DNA of 17,610 nucleotides from UBA6987 sp045616945 (GTDB lineage Bacteria; Bacillota; Clostridia; Lachnospirales; Lachnospiraceae), in NCBI GenBank assembly GCA_045616945.1, contig JAZLHR010000018.1, positions 1 through 17,610 on the forward strand, read 5' to 3'. Positions 14,030 to 17,610 of this stretch are shown here, piece after piece. Positions within the stretch are counted from its first letter, which is position 1. Each line of letters starts with the position of its first letter. The position numbers and the translations under genes are program-made. The notes beneath the pieces are model-generated. The model saw nothing but the letters and a program-made list of their open reading frames with translations. It was not told the DNA's origin and made no database searches.

Positions 14030-15037
14030 ATGACGATACGCGAACAGACGGAAGCAATCGAAAAACAGGTGCTCAGTCCCCGGGCGGCACTGAGCGTGAA
14101 CAGTCGGGGACGCGATTTCCCGGAAGAGCCGGACGACATCCGGACCTGCTATCAGCGGGACCGGGACCGCATCCTGCACTCCAAATCCTTCCGCAGGCTC
14201 AAGCATAAGACGCAGGTCTTCCTGGCTCCGGCCGGAGATCATTACCGCACCAGACTGACGCATACGCTGGAGGTGTCTCAGATCGCCAGAACGGTCGCGC
14301 GGGCGCTGCGTCTGAACGAGGACCTGACGGAGGCGATTGCGCTGGGGCACGATCTGGGGCATACGCCCTTCGGACATGCCGGAGAACGTATGCTGAATGA
14401 ATTGTGCGAGGGCGGTTTCCGGCATTACGAACAGAGCGTCCGTGTGGTGGAACTGCTCGAAAAGGACGGGAAGGGCCTGAATCTGACCTATGAGGTGCGT
14501 GACGGTATATTGAAGCACCAGATGTGGACGAAGGCAGATACGATGGAGGGCCAGGTAGTCCGCATGGCGGATAAGATCGCCTATATCAATCATGATGTGG
14601 ACGATGCGATCAATGCGGGCATCCTGACGGAACAGATGCTCCCCGAAGGAGCGCGCCGCGTGCTGGGCGGTTCCGTGCGGGAACGCCTCAATACGGTCAT
14701 CCACAGTATCATTTCCGCCAGCCTGGAACAGGGCGATGTGGTCATGGCGCCGGAATGTGAAGAAGCTGTGATGAGCCTGCGCGAATTTATGTTTGAGCAT
14801 GTCTACGCGAACAGCAAGCCCAAGGAAGAAGAAGCAAAGGCGCAGCAGCTCCTGAAGGGCCTGTACGATTATTATATGGCCAATACGGAACAGCTGCCGC
14901 CGGAGTATATCGAAGGCGTATGGACGCGCCGGGAAAGTTTCAGCCGCGCGGTGTGCGATTATATTGCCGGCATGACGGATGAATATGCGATCGCCAAGTA
15001 TGAAGAACTGTTTGTCCCGAAGGGCTGGCAGCACTGA
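14030..15037 (+). CDS. dgt: dGTPase-like HD-domain triphosphohydrolase
   Basis: ATG 14030 is preferred over the in-frame GTG 14021, because MTIREQTEAIEKQVLSPRAALS matches the family's usual N-terminus; neither has a strong ribosome site, so this start is less certain. It gives 335 residues. The HD metal site is clear: His78 (LTHTLEV), His107-Asp108 (LGHDLGHTPFGHAGE) and Asp181 (RMADKIAYINHD). FRRLKHKTQVF and the Tyr-Arg-Thr-Arg sequence before the first His are also diagnostic. The enzyme removes the triphosphate from deoxynucleoside triphosphates, classically dGTP; Gram-positive short members may have other dNTP preferences. It sits directly before dnaG, a placement common in Clostridia, linking dNTP control to replication. 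Confidence 0.9.
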   Translation: MTIREQTEAIEKQVLSPRAALSVNSRGRDFPEEPDDIRTCYQRDRDRILHSKSFRRLKHKTQVFLAPAGDHYRTRLTHTLEVSQIARTVARALRLNEDLTEAIALGHDLGHTPFGHAGERMLNELCEGGFRHYEQSVRVVELLEKDGKGLNLTYEVRDGILKHQMWTKADTMEGQVVRMADKIAYINHDVDDAINAGILTEQMLPEGARRVLGGSVRERLNTVIHSIISASLEQGDVVMAPECEEAVMSLREFMFEHVYANSKPKEEEAKAQQLLKGLYDYYMANTEQLPPEYIEGVWTRRESFSRAVCDYIAGMTDEYAIAKYEELFVPKGWQH

Positions 15038-15064
15038 TATCTGAAAAAAGGAAAGGAGGAGCCG

Positions 15065-16867
15065 ATGTATTATCCCGATGATGTGATCGAAGAAGTGCGG
15101 AGCCGCAGCGATATCGTGGCGGTCGTGGGCGCGCGTGTGAAACTTACGAAGCGCGGCGGAAACTATTTCGGCTGCTGTCCTTTTCACAACGAGAAAACGC
15201 CTTCGTTTTCCGTTTCGCCCTCCAAGCAGATCTATTACTGCTTCGGCTGCGGGGCCGGCGGTTCGGTCATCAATTTCCTGATGGCGTATGAAAATTACAG
15301 CTTTCCGGAGGCTCTTGAGCGGTTGGCCAAGCAGGCCGGTGTAACGCTGCCGGAGCGGGAAAGGACGGCGGAGGAAAAGAAACAGGCGGATCTGCGGAGC
15401 CGTCTGCTGGCCATGAACGGTGAGGCGGCAAAATTTTATTATTATCTGCTGCGGCAGCCGGCAGGACAGGCCGGGCAGGAATATCTGACGCGCCGCGGAC
15501 TGTCTCCCGAAACACAGAAAAAATTCGGCCTGGGCTATGCCTCGGACGCCTACAATGCCTTGTACCGCTATTTGAAGGAGAAAGGCTATTCCGATGCGGA
15601 ACTCAGCACCGGCGGCCTGATAAAGATCCGCGAAAAGGGCCCTATTGACCTTTTCCGCAGCCGGGTCATGTTCCCGATTATGGACAAAAACAGCCGGGTC
15701 ATCGGCTTCGGCGGCAGAGTGCTGGGGGCGGGCGAACCGAAATATCTGAACTCACCGGAAACGCCGCTTTTTGACAAGAGCCGCAATCTGTACGGGCTGC
15801 ATCTGGCAAGAGCGACCAGAAGACCGTATTTCCTTCTGTGCGAAGGCTATATGGATGTGATTGCGCTGCATCAGGCCGGCTTTGACTGTGCCGTGGCGTC
15901 GCTGGGCACTTCCCTGACTTCCGGGCACGCGCTCCTGATCAGCCGCTACACCAAGAAGGTGATCCTGACATACGACAGCGACGGTGCCGGGGTGAAGGCT
16001 GCGATGCGGGCCATCCCTCTGCTGCGGGAGGCGGGCATCGAGCCGCGGCTCCTTAACATGGAGCCGTACAAGGACCCGGATGAATTCATCGTGCATGAAG
16101 GCGCGGAGGCATACGAAAAACGCATTGCCGAAGCTGCCAATTTCTTCCTGTACGAAAGCGACGTCTGGAAAAAGGAGTATCATCTGTCCGATCCGACGGA
16201 ACGGACGGCATATCATAAAAAACTGGCGGAGGAGCTGTCTTATTTCCCGGATGCTTTGGAACGGGAAAATTATCTGACGGCTGTCTGCGCGCATCAAAAC
16301 ATTTCCGCGGAGCTGCTCCGGGAAATGATGAACCGGATCGGCAATCAGAGGCTCGGGCAGGAAAAGGCACCGAACGCAGAATCGATCCCGGAAGAGGAGT
16401 TCAGCGAGGCAAGGCTGCAGCTGAAGGCGCCCCGGGCACAGGACGGAGGCCTTTTGGCTTCCCAGCAGATCCTGCTTTCCTGGGCTGTCACGGGAGACTG
16501 TCCGCCGGAAAGGCTGGTGCAGCTGCTTGAACCGGAGGATTTTTCGGAACCGGTATACCGGGAAATGTATGAGAGTCTGCTGACACTGCGCCGGCATGGC
16601 GAAAAACCGGTCCCGGCGGCTCTGACGAACCGCTTTCTGGAGCATGAGGAGCAGGCAAGGCTGTCAGCGGCGGTATTTACCCGCAGCCTTTCGGACTCGC
16701 TGCCCCCGGACGAACGGAGCCGCGTGCTGACGGATAATCTGCAGCGGCTGCGGAAGGACCGCCTGCAGAAGGAATTGAAGAACTGTACCGACAAGACCCG
16801 GCTGCAGCTGCTCATTTTGGAACTGAAAAAAGCAGGGCAGGTCAGGATCCGCCCGGAGGATGTGTAG
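15065..16867 (+). CDS. dnaG: DNA primase
   Basis: Start ATG 15065 follows AAAGGAGGA; the product is 600 residues, the normal length. The N-terminal CHC2 zinc finger has Cys38, His41, Cys59 and Cys62 (CPFH ... CFGC). The RNA polymerase domain with its TOPRIM fold follows: EGYMD (260-264, catalytic Glu260) and DSDG (304-307, metal-binding Asp304 and Asp306). The C-terminal ~140 residues are helical and correspond to the DnaB-helicase-binding domain. It synthesises RNA primers at the replication fork. The stop TAG is followed with no gap by the ATG of trmK, whose ribosome site (GGAGGA, 16855-16860) lies inside dnaG, so the two are tightly coupled. Confidence 0.97.
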   Translation: MYYPDDVIEEVRSRSDIVAVVGARVKLTKRGGNYFGCCPFHNEKTPSFSVSPSKQIYYCFGCGAGGSVINFLMAYENYSFPEALERLAKQAGVTLPERERTAEEKKQADLRSRLLAMNGEAAKFYYYLLRQPAGQAGQEYLTRRGLSPETQKKFGLGYASDAYNALYRYLKEKGYSDAELSTGGLIKIREKGPIDLFRSRVMFPIMDKNSRVIGFGGRVLGAGEPKYLNSPETPLFDKSRNLYGLHLARATRRPYFLLCEGYMDVIALHQAGFDCAVASLGTSLTSGHALLISRYTKKVILTYDSDGAGVKAAMRAIPLLREAGIEPRLLNMEPYKDPDEFIVHEGAEAYEKRIAEAANFFLYESDVWKKEYHLSDPTERTAYHKKLAEELSYFPDALERENYLTAVCAHQNISAELLREMMNRIGNQRLGQEKAPNAESIPEEEFSEARLQLKAPRAQDGGLLASQQILLSWAVTGDCPPERLVQLLEPEDFSEPVYREMYESLLTLRRHGEKPVPAALTNRFLEHEEQARLSAAVFTRSLSDSLPPDERSRVLTDNLQRLRKDRLQKELKNCTDKTRLQLLILELKKAGQVRIRPEDV

Positions 16868-17610
16868 ATGCAGCTTTCGGAACGCTTGGAAACGATCATG
16901 TGCGCGGCAGGCTGCGGTTCTGCAGCCGCGGATGTCGGGACTGATCATGCGCTCGTCCCCATCGAGCTTGTACGGCGCGGATTGTATGAAAAAGTGATCG
17001 CCATGGATCTGCGGAAGGGCCCTCTGCGGGGGGCCGCGGATCATGTGCGTGAGGCGGGCCTGGAAGAAAAGATCGAACTGCGGCTCGGCGATGGGCTTTC
17101 CGCGCTGGCGGCAGGCGAGGCAGAGACCGTGCTGATCTCCGGAATGGGCGGCCCTTTGATGGAAAAAATACTGACCGAGGGGCGTGAAAAGGCGCTGGCT
17201 GCCAAAAAACTGGTGCTGTCGCCGCAATCGGACATCCCCGCTTTCCGGCGTTTTCTGCAGGAAAACGGCTTTGAGATCACAGACGAAGCCATGGTGCGGG
17301 AGGACGGGAAATACTATACGGTGCTGACTGTCCGGCCGGGGCAGCAGGAACTTTGGAACGAGACAGAGCTCTGCTACGGCCGCTGCCTGATGCAGGCCCG
17401 GGATTCCGTTATGCTGGAAATGGCGCGGCGCGATGTCCGCGTATATTTCGGAATATTGAAAGCCCTGGAAAATGCGGATGGCGAGGCCGCGGAAATGCGG
17501 CGCGCGGAAGTGCGCAGACGGCTGGAGGCGGCAAGAAACGCGGGGCAACTGCCCCCTTCCCCCACCAACCTTAGCCGGGGCAGGGGCGGCTGCCCCTATC
17601 CCTCACCAAC
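16868..17610 (+). CDS. trmK: tRNA (adenine22-N1)-methyltransferase, 3' partial
   Basis: ATG 16868 begins immediately after the dnaG stop, with GGAGGA 7 bp upstream. The frame is open to the right edge (247 codons, no stop). Motifs in order: ADVGTDHALVPIELV (SAM-binding motif I), VIAMDLRKGPL, LRLGDGLSAL, ISGMGGPLM and LVLSPQS..PAFRRFL, then EDGKYYTVL. These are the TrmK/YqfN (COG2384) hallmarks. The enzyme makes m1A at position 22 of bacterial tRNAs. The C-terminal helical part (LCYGRCLMQARDSV ... RRRLEAARN) is nearly complete at residue ~224, where family members usually end (225-240). From residue 226 the frame runs through a GC-rich repeat with hairpin potential and reads QLPPSPTNLSRG and onward, unlike the family. 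The real end lies outside the window. Confidence 0.92.
   Translation, partial: MQLSERLETIMCAAGCGSAAADVGTDHALVPIELVRRGLYEKVIAMDLRKGPLRGAADHVREAGLEEKIELRLGDGLSALAAGEAETVLISGMGGPLMEKILTEGREKALAAKKLVLSPQSDIPAFRRFLQENGFEITDEAMVREDGKYYTVLTVRPGQQELWNETELCYGRCLMQARDSVMLEMARRDVRVYFGILKALENADGEAAEMRRAEVRRRLEAARNAGQLPPSPTNLSRGRGGCPYPSP
17542..17610. repeat. GC-rich repeat with hairpin potential, two units visible, running off the right edge
   Basis: Two 28-bp units (17542-17569 and 17583-17610) agree at 23 of 28 positions and share the frame GGGGC-NNCT-GCCCC followed by a pyrimidine stretch ending CACCAAC. The spacing is 41 bp. Each unit can form its own GGGGC/GCCCC hairpin, and GGGGCA (17577-17582) can also pair with TGCCCC (17591-17596). 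Differences fall mainly in the loop and the pyrimidine tract, leaving the stem intact. It overlaps the 3' end of trmK and may be the start of a longer array or a dispersed element. Confidence 0.65.

Noticed and set aside
12362..15187. A 941-codon open frame on the minus strand
   Set aside because: It lies wholly antisense to rdgB, the alpha/beta hydrolase and dgt, each with intact catalytic motifs. Its translation is rich in His, Arg and Gln without recognisable domains, as expected for a shadow frame in GC-rich coding DNA.

Overview
The window is about 17.6 kb of compact, GC-rich bacterial DNA. It most likely comes from a Gram-positive Bacillota/Clostridia-type genome. The supporting signs are strong AGGAGG-type ribosome binding sites, consensus TTGACA-17-TATACT promoters, U-tailed intrinsic terminators, a tRNA-Leu without an encoded CCA, and a dgt-dnaG-trmK gene order typical of that phylum. 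This placement is an inference from gene content; no rRNA or other direct taxonomic marker is present.

Left part (1-5312). The window opens inside a secreted or surface-type protein. A long Glu-Pro-Thr repeat spacer precedes two homologous ~200-residue domains that look like degenerate NlpC/P60-like folds. A 317-bp gap rich in hairpins follows, including two copies of one bulged hairpin with a compensatory base change. The second copy sits at a predicted promoter for a pair of overlapping ABC exporter genes. Motif by motif, these encode a heterodimeric exporter with one degenerate and one catalytic ATP site.

Middle (5313-9843). A consensus promoter drives a predicted Cys-His NlpC/P60-like enzyme lacking a signal peptide and a small membrane-anchored acidic (YtxH-like) protein. 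A bidirectional terminator separates these from a leftward EamA/DMT transporter. A tRNA-Leu(CAA) with its own promoter and a downstream terminator follows, then an MFS permease ending at a strong terminator.

Right part (9844-17610). A second consensus promoter, followed immediately by an 18-bp perfect palindrome, begins a tightly packed run of eight same-strand genes. They are a membrane-anchored cyclophilin, phosphatidylserine synthase, a THUMP-type RNA methyltransferase, an XTP/dITP pyrophosphatase, a monoacylglycerol-lipase-like hydrolase, a dGTPase-like HD hydrolase, DNA primase and tRNA m1A22 methyltransferase (trmK). The run links phospholipid synthesis, nucleotide-pool cleaning, RNA modification and replication priming. 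trmK is cut by the right edge. Its last visible codons run into a GC-rich repeat with hairpin potential that repeats about 41 bp later. The sigma factor gene rpoD, often found between dnaG and trmK, is absent here; the two genes abut with no gap.

I found no CRISPR array, transposase, integrase, toxin-antitoxin pair or obvious new defence system. The most unusual material is non-coding: the paired hairpins at 1515-1543 and 1684-1712, the palindrome at 9884-9901, and the repeat at the right end.
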